The notes under the pieces are model-generated. The model did not search any database. It saw nothing but the letters and a program-made list of their open reading frames with translations, and was not told the origin of the DNA. Source: Bordetella genomosp. 13 (GTDB lineage: Bacteria > Pseudomonadota > Gammaproteobacteria > Burkholderiales > Burkholderiaceae_B). From it: a stretch of 64,000 nucleotides of DNA. Below, piece after piece: positions 24,295 through 33,235 of this stretch (the first letter of the stretch is position 1; each line of letters begins with the position of its first letter). A program made the translations under genes and the position numbers. Where the stretch lies: positions 248,001 to 312,000 of the forward strand of contig NZ_VEHL01000004.1 in the NCBI RefSeq assembly GCF_007679965.1. Direction: 5' to 3'.

Positions 24295-25800
24295 ATGACC
24301 CTCGCCGTATTCGCCAGCCGCGCCCTGTCCGGCCTGGAAGCGCCCGCCGTGCGCGTGGAGACCCATCTGGGTGCTGGACTGCCGTCTTTCAGCGTGGTGG
24401 GCCTGCCCGACGTGGAGGTGCGCGAAAGCCGCGAACGTGTGCGCGCGGCATTGGCCAACAGCGGCTTCGAGTTCCCGCCTGGCCGCATCACCGTCAACCT
24501 GTCGCCGGCCGATCTGCCCAAGGCCTCGGCGCGCTTCGACCTGCCCATCGCATTGGGCTTGCTGCTGGCGTCCGGGCAACTCAATCTGCCCGCGGATCTG
24601 CCGGCGCATGCGTTGGCGGACGTGGTGGTGGCGGGCGAGCTGTCGCTGACGGGGGCGCTGGTGCCGGTGGCTTCTCCCTTGCCGCTCGCCTTGGCCGTGG
24701 CGCGCGAGCGGCCGGGCGCGATGCTGGTGCTACCCGCGGGCAGCGCGGAAATCGCGGCCTGGGTGCCGGGCGTGCGGGTGTTGTCGGCGCGCACTCTGGC
24801 CGAGGTCGCCGCGCATCTGGCGGGTACCTCGGCGCTGCCCGCCGCGCAGCCGGCCGCCTGGCCCGCCGCGCCGGACATGCCCTGCCTGTCCGAGGTGCGC
24901 GGCCAGCCCGCGGCGCGGCGCGCGCTGGAAGTCTGCGCCGCCGGCGCGCACAGCCTCTTGATGGTGGGGCCGCCGGGCGCGGGCAAGAGCATGCTGGCGC
25001 AGCGCCTGCCCGGGTTGCTGCCGCCGCTGTCGGTGACGCACGCACTGGAAGCGGCGGCCTTGGCGGCGCTGGCGGGCGGGACGCTGCCGTTGGGCCAGCC
25101 GCCGTTGCGCGCGCCGCATCACACCGTGTCGGCGGTCGCGCTGGTGGGTGGCGGCAGCAAGCCGCGCCCCGGAGAGATCAGCCTGGCGCATCGAGGGGTG
25201 CTGTTCCTCGACGAGCTGCCCGAGTTCGGACGGCGCGCATTGGAATCGCTGCGCGAGCCGCTGGAGACGGGCAGGGTGGCCATTTCGCGGGCGCTGCACC
25301 AGGTCGAGTACCCCGCGCGGTTCCAGCTGGTCGCCGCGATGAATCCCTGTCCGTGCGGCTGGCGCGGGCATCCCACGCGGCCGTGCCGCTGCAGTCCCGA
25401 CCAGGTGGAACGCTATGCGGGGAAGATATCCGGTCCCTTGCTGGACCGCATCGACCTGCACCTGGCCATTCCGCCCGCGGACCTGCACTGGCTGGACGCG
25501 CCGCCGGGCGAACCGTCGGCGGCGGTGCGCGCGCGTGTCGTGCATTGCCGGGACCGGCAGCTCGCCCGGCAGGGCAAGCCCAACGCGGGGTTGCAGGGGG
25601 CGGAGCTGGAGCAGCATTGCCCCATGCCGACGGCCGCGCGCAGCCTGCTGCAGCAAGCCATCCGCCGCCTGGATGGTTCGGCGCGGGCGCTGCATCGCGC
25701 GTTGCGGGTGGCGCGCACGCTGGCCGATCTGGATGGCGTGGACGAGATCGAGACGCGGCACGTGGCCGAGGCGGTGCAGTATCGGCGCACGGGGGTATGA
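24295..25800 (+). CDS. comM: ComM/YifB Mg-chelatase-like AAA+ ATPase
   Basis: 501 residues, the normal length. The N-terminal Lon-protease-like (S5 fold) domain contains LPSFSVVGLPDVEVRESRER (about 27-46); the ATPase has Walker A GPPGAGKSM (about 223-231), Walker B GVLFLDELPEF, the cysteine-rich NPCPCGWRGHP..PCRCSPDQ insertion and the C-terminal Mg-chelatase helix bundle. ComM is a hexameric helicase that promotes branch migration during natural transformation and is widespread in non-competent species too. Start 24295 (MTLAVFASRAL) matches the family N-terminus. Confidence 0.93.
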   Translation: MTLAVFASRALSGLEAPAVRVETHLGAGLPSFSVVGLPDVEVRESRERVRAALANSGFEFPPGRITVNLSPADLPKASARFDLPIALGLLLASGQLNLPADLPAHALADVVVAGELSLTGALVPVASPLPLALAVARERPGAMLVLPAGSAEIAAWVPGVRVLSARTLAEVAAHLAGTSALPAAQPAAWPAAPDMPCLSEVRGQPAARRALEVCAAGAHSLLMVGPPGAGKSMLAQRLPGLLPPLSVTHALEAAALAALAGGTLPLGQPPLRAPHHTVSAVALVGGGSKPRPGEISLAHRGVLFLDELPEFGRRALESLREPLETGRVAISRALHQVEYPARFQLVAAMNPCPCGWRGHPTRPCRCSPDQVERYAGKISGPLLDRIDLHLAIPPADLHWLDAPPGEPSAAVRARVVHCRDRQLARQGKPNAGLQGAELEQHCPMPTAARSLLQQAIRRLDGSARALHRALRVARTLADLDGVDEIETRHVAEAVQYRRTGV

Positions 25801-25843
25801 GGCTGCCTCGATCGGCCTTCATGCACGGCTGCGCGTGCTTGCC

Positions 25844-26947
25844 TCACGTGGCCGCTGCATTCTCCATCGTGCTTCGATAAGCGAACAGTCCCGGCGTGCC
25901 ACCCGTCATGATGAACAGTACGGCCGACCCTGCCGGGAAATCGCCCGCCTGGATCGATGCGATGAGGCCAGCGAACGCCTTGCCGCTGTAGACCGGGTCC
26001 AGCAGCAGGCCTTCCGTCCTGGCCAGCAGGCGCACGGCGTCGACCATGGCCTGCGTGGGCAGGCCGTATCCCGATCCCAATTGGGACTCCGAGATGCGGA
26101 TCGCATCGGTATCCAGCGCAGCGGCGCCCGGCGCATCGGCGCCCGGCGCAGCGGCGCCCGGCATCGCATTCTCCCGCCCATCACCGCCCGGCGCTTCCGG
26201 CCGCCGCAACTGCGCCAGCACGGCCTCCACGAGCCCGGCCGTGCGCTGCACGGCAACCTCACGCTGCGCCAACACGGTATACGCCTGGACGCGCGCCGCG
26301 TCCCCATCCATCAGGTGCAGGCCCGCCAGCAGTCCCGCATGCGTGCCGAAGCTGCCTGTGGGAACCACGATCGACGAGAAGCGCGTGCCCAGCGCGCGCT
26401 CCTGCGCCAGCAGCTCCGCCGCGCACGCGACGTAGCCCAAGGCGCCCAATGGGGAAGAGCCGCCCAGGCCCACCACATAAGCCTTGCGGCCAGCGCGCGC
26501 CAAGGTTTCCGCACGTTGCCGCGCAACGGCCAGCGGATCGACCTCGCGCGCCACCTTGTGCAAGGTGGCGCCGAACAACTGGTCGAGCAGCACGTTGCCG
26601 TTGTCGGCATACGCCGGGTCGTCTTGCCGGACCATGTCCGCCAGCACCAGCTCGCAGGCCAGCCCCGCCCGCGCCGCCGCCGCCGCGGTCAGCCGCGCGT
26701 GATTCGACTGCAGCCCGCCGGTGGTGATGAAGGTATCGCAGCCTTCCGCCAGCGCCTGGCCCATCAGGAACTCCAGCTTGCGCAGCTTGTTGCCGCCCAG
26801 CCCCAGGCCCATCAGGTCGTCGCGCTTCGCGTACACCTGCACCGGGCTGCCCAGGTGCTTTCCCAGGCGTGGCAGGCGCTGGATGGGCGTGGGCCCGTCC
26901 AACAGGGGAAGCCGGGGGTATCGGGCCAAGGCGTCGTTCACGTCCAT
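25844..26947 (-). CDS. PLP-dependent D-cysteine desulfhydrase / ACC deaminase family protein
   Basis: A fold-type II PLP enzyme of 367 residues. The PLP lysine lies in GLGLGGNKLRKLEFL (about 47-61), followed by TTGGLQSNHARLTAAAAARAG, and the phosphate-binding PTGSFGTHAGLLAG loop is present. Relatives include D-cysteine desulfhydrase and ACC deaminase (about 330-340 residues); the specific substrate is not clear. The protein is longer than usual because of an Ala/Gly/Pro-rich insertion (about 250-283) coded partly by three 15-bp direct repeats (26121-26165), probably a surface loop expansion. Divergent from the cupin gene. Confidence 0.85.
   Translation of the reverse strand: MDVNDALARYPRLPLLDGPTPIQRLPRLGKHLGSPVQVYAKRDDLMGLGLGGNKLRKLEFLMGQALAEGCDTFITTGGLQSNHARLTAAAAARAGLACELVLADMVRQDDPAYADNGNVLLDQLFGATLHKVAREVDPLAVARQRAETLARAGRKAYVVGLGGSSPLGALGYVACAAELLAQERALGTRFSSIVVPTGSFGTHAGLLAGLHLMDGDAARVQAYTVLAQREVAVQRTAGLVEAVLAQLRRPEAPGGDGRENAMPGAAAPGADAPGAAALDTDAIRISESQLGSGYGLPTQAMVDAVRLLARTEGLLLDPVYSGKAFAGLIASIQAGDFPAGSAVLFIMTGGTPGLFAYRSTMENAAAT
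26121..26165. repeat. Three 15-bp direct repeats inside the PLP enzyme gene
   Basis: Units of the form (G/T)CGGCGCCCGGCGCA at 26121, 26136 and 26151; the last is degenerate at its end. They encode an in-frame Ala/Pro/Gly loop, so copy changes would not break the gene. Confidence 0.7.
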
Positions 26948-27020
26948 CTGTTCTACCGGGTTTGGCGTTGCGTCGGGATAGCCATTAGGCCATAAGCCGG
27001 CACCCCGCCTTGCGTTTTCG

Positions 27021-27059
27021 TTTTCCGTGTACGAAAATGTTTTTCATACATATGAAAAA
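27021..27059. promoter_or_regulatory. Palindromic operator region before the cupin-led catabolic operon
   Basis: Arms TTTTTCAT (27040-27047) and ATGAAAAA (27052-27059) form a near-continuous palindrome ten bases before the cupin start codon; just upstream TTTTC-N7-GAAAA (27021-27037) forms a second one. The site could bind the IclR-type regulator encoded at the other end of the cluster; this is inference. Confidence 0.55.
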
Positions 27060-27069
27060 CGGAGACGAC

Positions 27070-27462
27070 ATGGCTACCAATCCCAAGTGGCTGGTGCGCG
27101 AGGCGGAAGTGCCTGGCTACCATCCCGCCAACCACACCGGCACGCTCAACCGCCGCCTCATCGGCCCGGAAAACGTCGGGTCCAAGCACGTCGAAGTCCT
27201 GCTGGGCACCATCGAGAAGGGCAACGGCGCGCTGCCGCACGCGCATCCCGGCATCGAACAGGTCTGTTATCTGCTGGCCGGCACTGCGCGCGCGCAGGTG
27301 GGCGACGAGTCCGCCGACATGCAGCCCGGCGACTGCTGTTATTTCCCGCCCGACATCCCCCACGTGTTCACCGTCACCAGCGACACGCCCGCGCGCCTGC
27401 TGGTGATCTACACGCCGCCCTACGAAGAATCGCCCGACCGGGTGATCCGCAGCGCCGCCTGA
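27070..27462 (+). CDS. Cupin-domain protein
   Basis: 130 residues with a single cupin fold: motif 1 G-N-GALPHAHPGIEQVCYLLAG (His pair for metal plus Glu) and motif 2 PGDCCYFPPDIPHVFTV. Such small cupins often act as isomerases, dioxygenase-like enzymes or ligand sensors, and no catalytic call is possible. The start at 27070 has a GGAGACGAC ribosome site; an upstream in-frame ATG within the operator region is rejected. It is the first gene of a probable operon with a Bug-type binding protein, a CoA-transferase and an acyl-CoA dehydrogenase. Confidence 0.82.
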   Translation: MATNPKWLVREAEVPGYHPANHTGTLNRRLIGPENVGSKHVEVLLGTIEKGNGALPHAHPGIEQVCYLLAGTARAQVGDESADMQPGDCCYFPPDIPHVFTVTSDTPARLLVIYTPPYEESPDRVIRSAA

Positions 27463-27532
27463 AAAGGCGCTCGCCCGCCCGCGCCGGCTTTGCATCGCGG
27501 CGCGGGCCCATAACGACAGACAGGAGACAAGC

Positions 27533-28507
27533 ATGCAATTCCGATCCTTCCTGGGGACGGCCGCGCTGGCCATCGCCGGGCTGTGCGCAGCCGCCCCGGT
27601 GGTGGCCGCCGACAACTATCCCTCGCGCCCCATCACGCTGGTGGTGCCGTTTCCCGCCGGCGCCGGCACCGACGCCGTGGGCCGCATCTTCGCGGGCGAA
27701 CTGGGCAGCATCCTGGGCCAGACCATCGTGGTCGAAAACCGGCCCGGCGCCAACTCCACCATCGCCGGCAACCTGGTGGCCCGCGCCAAGCCCGACGGCT
27801 ATACGCTGTTCGTCACCACCAACACCTCGCACTCGGCCGCGCCCTGGCTGATGAAGAGCATTCCGTACGATCCCATCAAGGATTTCACGCCCATCGCGCG
27901 CGGCGGCAACCTGCCGTTCATGCTGGTGGTCAACCCCAGGCGCCCGTACAAGAACGTGCAGGAACTGGTCGACTACGCGCGCAAGAATCCGGGCAAGGTC
28001 ACCTACGCCAGCGGCAACAGCACCGGCATCGTGGCGGGCGCCACGCTGGCCCACCGCACCGGCACCGACATGCTGCACATCCCGTACAAGGGCACGCCGC
28101 AGGCGCTGACCGACGTGGTGGGCGGGCAGGTCGACTTCATGTTCACCGACCTCACGTCCGGCATGCCGTTCGTGCAGTCCGGCCAGCTGCGCGCCCTGGC
28201 GGTGTCCACCGCGCAGCGCAGCAAGATCGTGCCCGACCTGCCTTCCATGCGCGAGGCCGGCGTGGCCGATTTCGACCTGAACTCCTGGAACGGCTATTTC
28301 GGCCCGGCCGGCATGCCGCCCGAGGTCGTGGAGAAGCTCAACAAGGCCATCAACCAGGTCGTGGCCAAGCCCGAGGTGCGCAAGCGCCTGGCGGACCTGG
28401 GCTTCGACGCCTTCAGCGGCACGCCGCAAGAGTTCGGCACCTTCGTCGGCCAGCAGCTCGAACTGTGGGGCAAGCTGGTGCGCGACGCCGGCATCCAGCC
28501 AGAATGA
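27533..28507 (+). CDS. Bug/TctC-family periplasmic solute-binding protein
   Basis: 324 residues with an N-terminal signal peptide (cleavage likely after VVAA, before DNYPSRPI). The family hallmarks are YPSRPITLVVPFPAGAGTDAVGR, VVENRPGANSTIAGNLVARAKPDGYTL and the HIPYKGTPQALTDVVGGQVDFMF region. Bug proteins bind small carboxylates in the periplasm; they are massively expanded in Bordetella and relatives and often lack cognate TctAB membrane genes, as here. The ligand is unknown but is probably a precursor of the acid activated by the next two enzymes. The stop codon overlaps the CoA-transferase start (ATGA). Confidence 0.92.
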   Translation: MQFRSFLGTAALAIAGLCAAAPVVAADNYPSRPITLVVPFPAGAGTDAVGRIFAGELGSILGQTIVVENRPGANSTIAGNLVARAKPDGYTLFVTTNTSHSAAPWLMKSIPYDPIKDFTPIARGGNLPFMLVVNPRRPYKNVQELVDYARKNPGKVTYASGNSTGIVAGATLAHRTGTDMLHIPYKGTPQALTDVVGGQVDFMFTDLTSGMPFVQSGQLRALAVSTAQRSKIVPDLPSMREAGVADFDLNSWNGYFGPAGMPPEVVEKLNKAINQVVAKPEVRKRLADLGFDAFSGTPQEFGTFVGQQLELWGKLVRDAGIQPE

Positions 28508-29751
28508 CGCAACCCGCTGCTTCCCGTTCCAATCCGGCCGCGCAGGCCGTCGCCGGCCCGCTGGCCGGCCTGCGCGTGCTGGACCTCAGTACCGTGGTCA
28601 TGGGGCCGTACGCCACGCAGATGCTGGGCGACCTGGGCGCCGACGTCATCAAGGTCGAGCCGCCCGCCGGCGACAACCTGCGCGCGGTGGGCCCCATGCG
28701 CAATCCCGGCATGGGCCACCTGCACCTGCACCTGAACCGCAACAAGCGTTCGCTGGTGCTGGACCTGAAGACGTCCGCGGGCCGCGATGCCTGCCTGAAG
28801 CTGGCCGAGGACTGCGACGCGCTGCTCTACAACATCCGGCCGCAGGCCATGGCGCGCCTGGGCCTGTCGTACGAGGCCGTGGCGGCGCGCAATCCGCGCA
28901 TCGTCTACGTGGGCGCGTACGGCTTCAGCGAGGCCGGGCCGTATGCCGGCCGGCCCGCCTACGACGACCTCATCCAGGGCCTGGCCGGCCTGGGAGACCT
29001 GTCCGTGCGGCAGGGCTCCGACGTGCCGCGCTACGCGCCGCTGACGCTGGCCGACCGCAGCGTCGGGCTGCACGTGGCCATCGCGCTGCTGGCCGGCGTG
29101 CTGCATGCACGCCAGCAAGGCCGCGGCCAGGCCATCGAGGTGCCCATGTTCGAGGGCATGGCCCACATGGTGCTTGGCGACCACCTGGGCGGCGCCACCT
29201 TCGATCCGCCGCTGGGCCCCACGGGGTATGCGCGCCTGCTGGCCGAGCATCGGCGGCCGTACGCCACCGCCGACGGCTACCTGTCGCTGCTGATCTACAA
29301 CGACAAACATTGGCGGGCCTTCTTCACGCTGATCGGCCAGCCCGAGCTGCTGCAGGACCCGCGTTTCTGCACCCATACGGCGCGCGCCGCGCACATCGGC
29401 GAGGTCTATGCCTACGTGGCCGAGATCATGCGCACGCGCACCAGCGCCGCGTGGCTGGAGGAACTGGCGCGCGCCGACATTCCGGCCGCGCCGCTGTATT
29501 CGGTCGAAGACCTGATGGCCGACGAGCACATGCGCGCCACCGATTTCGTGCGCAGCGTCGACCATCCCACCGAAGGCAGGCTGCGCACCACCGCGCCGCT
29601 GGGCCGCTACGCGGAGACGCCCACCGCCTTGCGGCGCCCCGCGCCGCGCCTGGGCGAGCATGGGCGGGAGATCCTGCGTGAAGCGGGATTCGACGACGCG
29701 GCCATCGACCGCCTGATTGCCGAACACGTCACCATCGCAGGGGAGACCTGA
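28504..29751 (+). CDS. CaiB/BaiF-family (class III) CoA-transferase
   Basis: 415 residues. The family N-terminus LAGLRVLDLSTVVMGPYATQMLGDLGADVIKVE, the NRNKRSLVLDLK motif, the catalytic-aspartate region GRPAYDDLIQG (D154/D155) and LSVRQGSDVPRYAPLTLADR are all visible. These enzymes move CoA between an acyl-CoA donor and a carboxylic acid. The start ATG overlaps the previous stop (ATGA), and the stop overlaps the next start (TGATG), so the three genes are translationally coupled. Together with the dehydrogenase this implies activation of an imported carboxylate followed by alpha,beta-desaturation. Confidence 0.92.
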   Translation: MTQPAASRSNPAAQAVAGPLAGLRVLDLSTVVMGPYATQMLGDLGADVIKVEPPAGDNLRAVGPMRNPGMGHLHLHLNRNKRSLVLDLKTSAGRDACLKLAEDCDALLYNIRPQAMARLGLSYEAVAARNPRIVYVGAYGFSEAGPYAGRPAYDDLIQGLAGLGDLSVRQGSDVPRYAPLTLADRSVGLHVAIALLAGVLHARQQGRGQAIEVPMFEGMAHMVLGDHLGGATFDPPLGPTGYARLLAEHRRPYATADGYLSLLIYNDKHWRAFFTLIGQPELLQDPRFCTHTARAAHIGEVYAYVAEIMRTRTSAAWLEELARADIPAAPLYSVEDLMADEHMRATDFVRSVDHPTEGRLRTTAPLGRYAETPTALRRPAPRLGEHGREILREAGFDDAAIDRLIAEHVTIAGET

Positions 29752-30917
29752 TGGATTTCGAACTTTCCGCGGACCAGTCCGCGCTGTGCGACGCGATCGG
29801 GCGCGTGTGCGCCCGCTATCCCGACGAATACTGGCTGGCCCGTGACCGCGACGGCGTCTTCCCGCACGAGTTCCACGCCGACCTGGCGCGCGACGGCTGG
29901 CTGGGCATCGCCATGCCGCAGGAATACGGCGGCGCCGGCATGGGCATGACCGAGGCAGCGCTGATGATGCAGGCCATCGCCGCATCGGGCGCGGGCTTCA
30001 CGGGCGCCTCGGCCGTGCACATGAACATCTTCGGCCTGAATCCCGTCGTGGTGTTCGGCTCCGACGAGCAGCGCCGCCGCTGGCTGCCGCCGCTGATCGA
30101 CGGCACGCACAAGGCCTGTTTCGCGGTCACCGAGCCCGATGCCGGCCTGGACACCACGCGCCTGTCCACCCGCGCCGAGCGCGTCGACGGCGGCTACGTG
30201 GTGCACGGCCGCAAGATCTGGATCTCCACTGCTCAGGTGGCGGACAAGATGCTGCTGCTGGCCCGCACCACGCCGCTGGCCGACGTGGCCAAGCCCACGC
30301 AGGGCCTGTCGCTGTTCTACACCGACCTGGACCGCACGCGCGTCGAGGTGCGCGAGATCGAGAAGATGGGCCGCAAGGCCGTGGACTCGAACATGCTGTT
30401 CATCGATGGGCTGCACATACCCGAGGCAGACCGCATCGGCGAAGAGGGCAAGGGCTTCGAGTACATCCTGCATGGCCTGAATCCCGAGCGCATCCTGATC
30501 GGCGCCGAGGCCGTGGGCCTGGGCCGCGCCGCGCTGGACCGCGCGGTGCGCTACGCCGGCGAGCGCACGGTGTTCGGCCGGCCCATCGGCCAGAACCAGG
30601 GCATCCAGCATCCGCTGGCGCAGGTCTGGATGCAGCTGGAGGCGGCCAACCTGATGGTGATGCGCGCGGCCACCCAATACGACGCGGGCCTGCCGTGCGC
30701 GCCCAGCGCCAACGCGGGCAAGTACCTGGCTTCCGAGGCCGGCCACAACGCCTGCCAGACCGCCATCCTGACGCTGGGCGGCATGGGGTATGCCAAGGAA
30801 TACCACGTCGAGCGGCTGCTGCGCGAAAGCTATATCCCGCGCATCGCACCGGTCAGCCCGCAGCTGATCATGTGCTTCATCGCGGAGAAGGTGCTGGGGC
30901 TGCCCCGGTCGTACTGA
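29751..30917 (+). CDS. Acyl-CoA dehydrogenase
   Basis: 388 residues, standard length for this FAD-dependent family, which removes hydrogens from the alpha and beta carbons of an acyl-CoA and passes electrons to ETF. Recognisable elements are LARDGWLGIAMPQEYGGAGM, CFAVTEPDAGLDTTRL, KIWISTAQVADKMLLLART, the RTVFGRPIGQNQGIQHPLA segment and the GGMGYAKEYHVERLLRE C-terminal region. Substrate unknown; the operon suggests a short or branched acyl-CoA formed by the CoA-transferase. A convergent iclR gene follows after about 165 bp. Confidence 0.92.
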   Translation: MDFELSADQSALCDAIGRVCARYPDEYWLARDRDGVFPHEFHADLARDGWLGIAMPQEYGGAGMGMTEAALMMQAIAASGAGFTGASAVHMNIFGLNPVVVFGSDEQRRRWLPPLIDGTHKACFAVTEPDAGLDTTRLSTRAERVDGGYVVHGRKIWISTAQVADKMLLLARTTPLADVAKPTQGLSLFYTDLDRTRVEVREIEKMGRKAVDSNMLFIDGLHIPEADRIGEEGKGFEYILHGLNPERILIGAEAVGLGRAALDRAVRYAGERTVFGRPIGQNQGIQHPLAQVWMQLEAANLMVMRAATQYDAGLPCAPSANAGKYLASEAGHNACQTAILTLGGMGYAKEYHVERLLRESYIPRIAPVSPQLIMCFIAEKVLGLPRSY

Positions 30918-31063
30918 CGCGCGCATGGGCGCAACGCGGGACCTGTCGAAGGACGGGCGCCTCCGCGACGGCACCCGGGGCTCATGTGTGATGCGTGTTG
31001 ATCGGCCGCGTGCCGAGCCGTTGCGGCGGCCATGGGCCGCGTGGCCAAGGCGCCGGCCGGAAA

Positions 31064-31082
31064 CGGCCAGGCCGCCTGGCCG
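31064..31082 (-). terminator. Palindromic terminator candidate after iclR-type gene
   Basis: Arms CGGCCAGGC and GCCTGGCCG almost back to back, immediately after the regulator stop codon, with GTTTCC following on the minus strand. It may serve both convergent transcripts. Confidence 0.4.
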
Positions 31083-31083
31083 C

Positions 31084-31824
31084 TCAGCCGCCCGGCTGCT
31101 CCAGCAGGTCCGCCGCCTGGCGCAGCAGCCGCGCATACTCCTCCTGGCGCGGCTCGATGCGCTGCACCGGCCCGCCGATGGAGATCGCGTAGTGTTCGCC
31201 GGACAGCGCCACCGGCCAGGCCACGGCGCCCACGTCCTGGATGGATTCGCTGATGTTGGCGAACCAGCCGCGTTCGCGCGAGCGCGCCAGCTCGGCCTCG
31301 ATCGCGTCCACCGTCACCAGGGTGCGCTCGTTGTAGCGGGTCATGGGCCGGCGCGCCAGCAGCGCCTGGCGCGCCTCGGGCGCCATGGTCGACAGCAGCG
31401 CCTTGCCCAGGGAATTGGCATGCGCCTCGCGGAATTCCCCGGCCATCGCCACGTAGCGGATGGTGTGCGGCGAATCCAGCACGTCCAGGTAGACCACCCG
31501 TCCTTCGCCGTCCAGCTTGGCGAACACCACGGTTTCCTGGGTGGCCTCGCGCAGCGCCGCCAGGCGCGGATACACGCGGTCCAGCACGGGATCGGCGCGG
31601 GCGATGGACTGCGCCATGGCCAGCAGGCGCGAGGTCGGGTAATAGCCCTGGCGCCGGCCGGTTTCATACAGATAGCCCAGGTCCGTCAGCGTGCGGATCA
31701 GCGCCAGGCAGCTGGACACCGGCACCTCGGACAGGCGCGCGAGCTCGGAGAGCGACAGCGGCCGTTTCTCGCGCGCGTAGATCTCGATGATTTCTATGAC
31801 TCTCAGCGCGGTCTTGACGCTCAT
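31084..31824 (-). CDS. IclR-family transcriptional regulator
   Basis: 246 residues. The N-terminal winged helix (ALRVIEIIEIYAREKRPLSLSELARLSEVPVSSCLALIRTLTDLGYL, about 6-53) and the C-terminal IclR effector domain (ANSLGKALLSTM, VVYLDVLDSPH, SISIG-like end) are clear. The start at 31824 (MSVKTALRV) is preferred; a longer in-frame ORF to 32199 has no domain support and overlaps a divergent gene. It most likely senses the substrate or a CoA intermediate of the adjacent Bug/CoA-transferase/dehydrogenase operon and may act at the palindromes before the cupin gene; that link is inference. Confidence 0.88.
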   Translation of the reverse strand: MSVKTALRVIEIIEIYAREKRPLSLSELARLSEVPVSSCLALIRTLTDLGYLYETGRRQGYYPTSRLLAMAQSIARADPVLDRVYPRLAALREATQETVVFAKLDGEGRVVYLDVLDSPHTIRYVAMAGEFREAHANSLGKALLSTMAPEARQALLARRPMTRYNERTLVTVDAIEAELARSRERGWFANISESIQDVGAVAWPVALSGEHYAISIGGPVQRIEPRQEEYARLLRQAADLLEQPGG

Positions 31825-32023
31825 GGGCGGGAAAACGGCTTGTGTGGACGTGCCGCGGCGGGCAGGGTGGGGATGCGGATGGGATGCGCGACGCAGCAGG
31901 TGCGATGCGGCGGTGCGGGTATGGTACCTGAGCCCAGGGCGGCATGCCGGCGGGCGGGGATGGCCGGGGCCGCGGGGTTGTTTGCATCGCAGCAATTCTT
32001 TAGGATGGTCGGTCCCCCAGTCC

Positions 32024-33103
32024 ATGTCCGCCATAAAGATCATCCCGATGCCGTATCCCCGCAGCACTGCCCCGAGCCTGTCCCTCATCCTCGTGGCGCT
32101 GGCGGCGTGCTGGATGCCGGGGCTGGGACGCGCGGACACCGTGTGGCTGAACAACGGCGACCGCATCTCGGGCACCATCCGGTCCCTCGATGCCGGCAAA
32201 CTGCTGATACAGACCGATTACGGCGGCGAGATCCGCATCGCGGCGGACAAGGTCAAGACGATGCAGACCGACGGCGAACTGGTGCTGCGCGACCAGGCCT
32301 TCGGCCGCGAATACCGCGCCAGCCTGGCGCCGTCCAGCCCGGGCGCGGTGGCGGTGCGCGGCGTGGTCACCGAGTCCGGCGAATCCGGCGCGGTCGACAG
32401 CCAGCTGCCGCTGTCGTCCCTGGACGGCGCGGTGCGCCCCCGGCCTTTCCTGACAGATGCGATGTGGACGGGGCGCGTGGACATCGCCGCGAATCGCAAG
32501 ACGGCGTCCACCGAGACGCAAGACTACACGGCCGCGCTGCAGGCCGGCCTGCGGCATGGCCTGTGGCGTCACGCCCTGAAGGCCAACTACGCGCGCAGCA
32601 AGGAAGAGGACAGCGTCAATACCAACAACTACGGCCTGGACTACACGCTGGACCGCTTTCTCAGCGAACAGGCGTTCTGGCAGGCCCGGGTGTTGCACCG
32701 GCGCGACTGGGTGGAAGAGCTCAACCGTCAGACCGGCTACGGCACGGGGCCCGGCTACCAGTTCTGGGACGACGAGCGGGGCGCCTTCTCGATGTCGGCG
32801 CTGCTCGGGCGGGTGCACTACGGCTACGAGGACGGCGCCAACGACAGCAGCTACGCGGCCAGCCTGCGGTGGGACTACCTGCGTTATTTCAGCGGCAAGC
32901 AGTACGAGATCTATGCGCGCGGCGAACTGACGCGGCCGTTCGGCGCCGCCGCCGAGGTGTCCATCTCGGGCGAAATGGGGGCCAGGTACAACCTGAACAG
33001 CTGGCTGTCGCTGTATCTGAAATACGCCCGCAACCAGGTCAGCAGCTCGCGCGAATCGATCAACGAGTCCATCTACGGCACGGGGATCGGGGTGAAGTGG
33101 TAA
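32024..33103 (+). CDS. DUF481-family outer-membrane beta-barrel protein
   Basis: About 359 residues. After a signal peptide (cleavage probably at GRA/DTVW) comes a short SH3-like N-terminal domain (VWLNNGDRISGTIRSLDAGK, then TDYGGEIRIAADKVKTM) followed by a DUF481 barrel with alternating aromatic strands, ending YGTGIGVKW. A LAAC sequence within the signal region could be read as a lipobox, but the following residues fit ordinary signal peptidase I better. Function is unknown; homologues are salt-stress-linked or YdiY-like. The start is uncertain: 32024 or 32048, neither with a good ribosome site. It stands where infC is found in many relatives. Confidence 0.8.
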   Translation: MSAIKIIPMPYPRSTAPSLSLILVALAACWMPGLGRADTVWLNNGDRISGTIRSLDAGKLLIQTDYGGEIRIAADKVKTMQTDGELVLRDQAFGREYRASLAPSSPGAVAVRGVVTESGESGAVDSQLPLSSLDGAVRPRPFLTDAMWTGRVDIAANRKTASTETQDYTAALQAGLRHGLWRHALKANYARSKEEDSVNTNNYGLDYTLDRFLSEQAFWQARVLHRRDWVEELNRQTGYGTGPGYQFWDDERGAFSMSALLGRVHYGYEDGANDSSYAASLRWDYLRYFSGKQYEIYARGELTRPFGAAAEVSISGEMGARYNLNSWLSLYLKYARNQVSSSRESINESIYGTGIGVKW

Positions 33104-33154
33104 GGGCAAGGCCCCTGGGCGGGCCCCCCGGCGGCGGCCCGATGCATATCCCGG

Positions 33155-33184
33155 TCGACACATGCTGCGAAAATGCCATATAAT
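33155..33184 (+). promoter_or_regulatory. Sigma-70 promoter of the rpmI-rplT-pheST-ihfA operon
   Basis: TCGACA (33155-33160), 18-bp spacer, perfect TATAAT (33179-33184). The leader to rpmI would be about 210 nt, long enough for autoregulation. Confidence 0.75.
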
Positions 33185-33194
33185 CAAGGGCTTT

Positions 33195-33235
33195 TCCGGA
33201 TTCGCCTGCAGTTGTCACTTGCAGAATCGTTCGGA
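33195..33235 (+). promoter_or_regulatory. Structured leader hairpin upstream of rpmI
   Basis: Nested complementary segments TCCGGATTC..CTGCA and TGCAG-AATC..TCGGA form an extended imperfect hairpin just after the predicted start of transcription. A 15-bp palindrome follows at 33319-33333 (ATGTTCA-C-TGAACAT). A leader-binding role for ribosomal protein L20 is possible by analogy but not shown. Confidence 0.45.

Noticed and set aside
32051..32140. Lipoprotein signal (LAAC) in the DUF481 protein
   Set aside because: A good signal peptidase I site follows and the barrel protein is expected to be non-lipidated.
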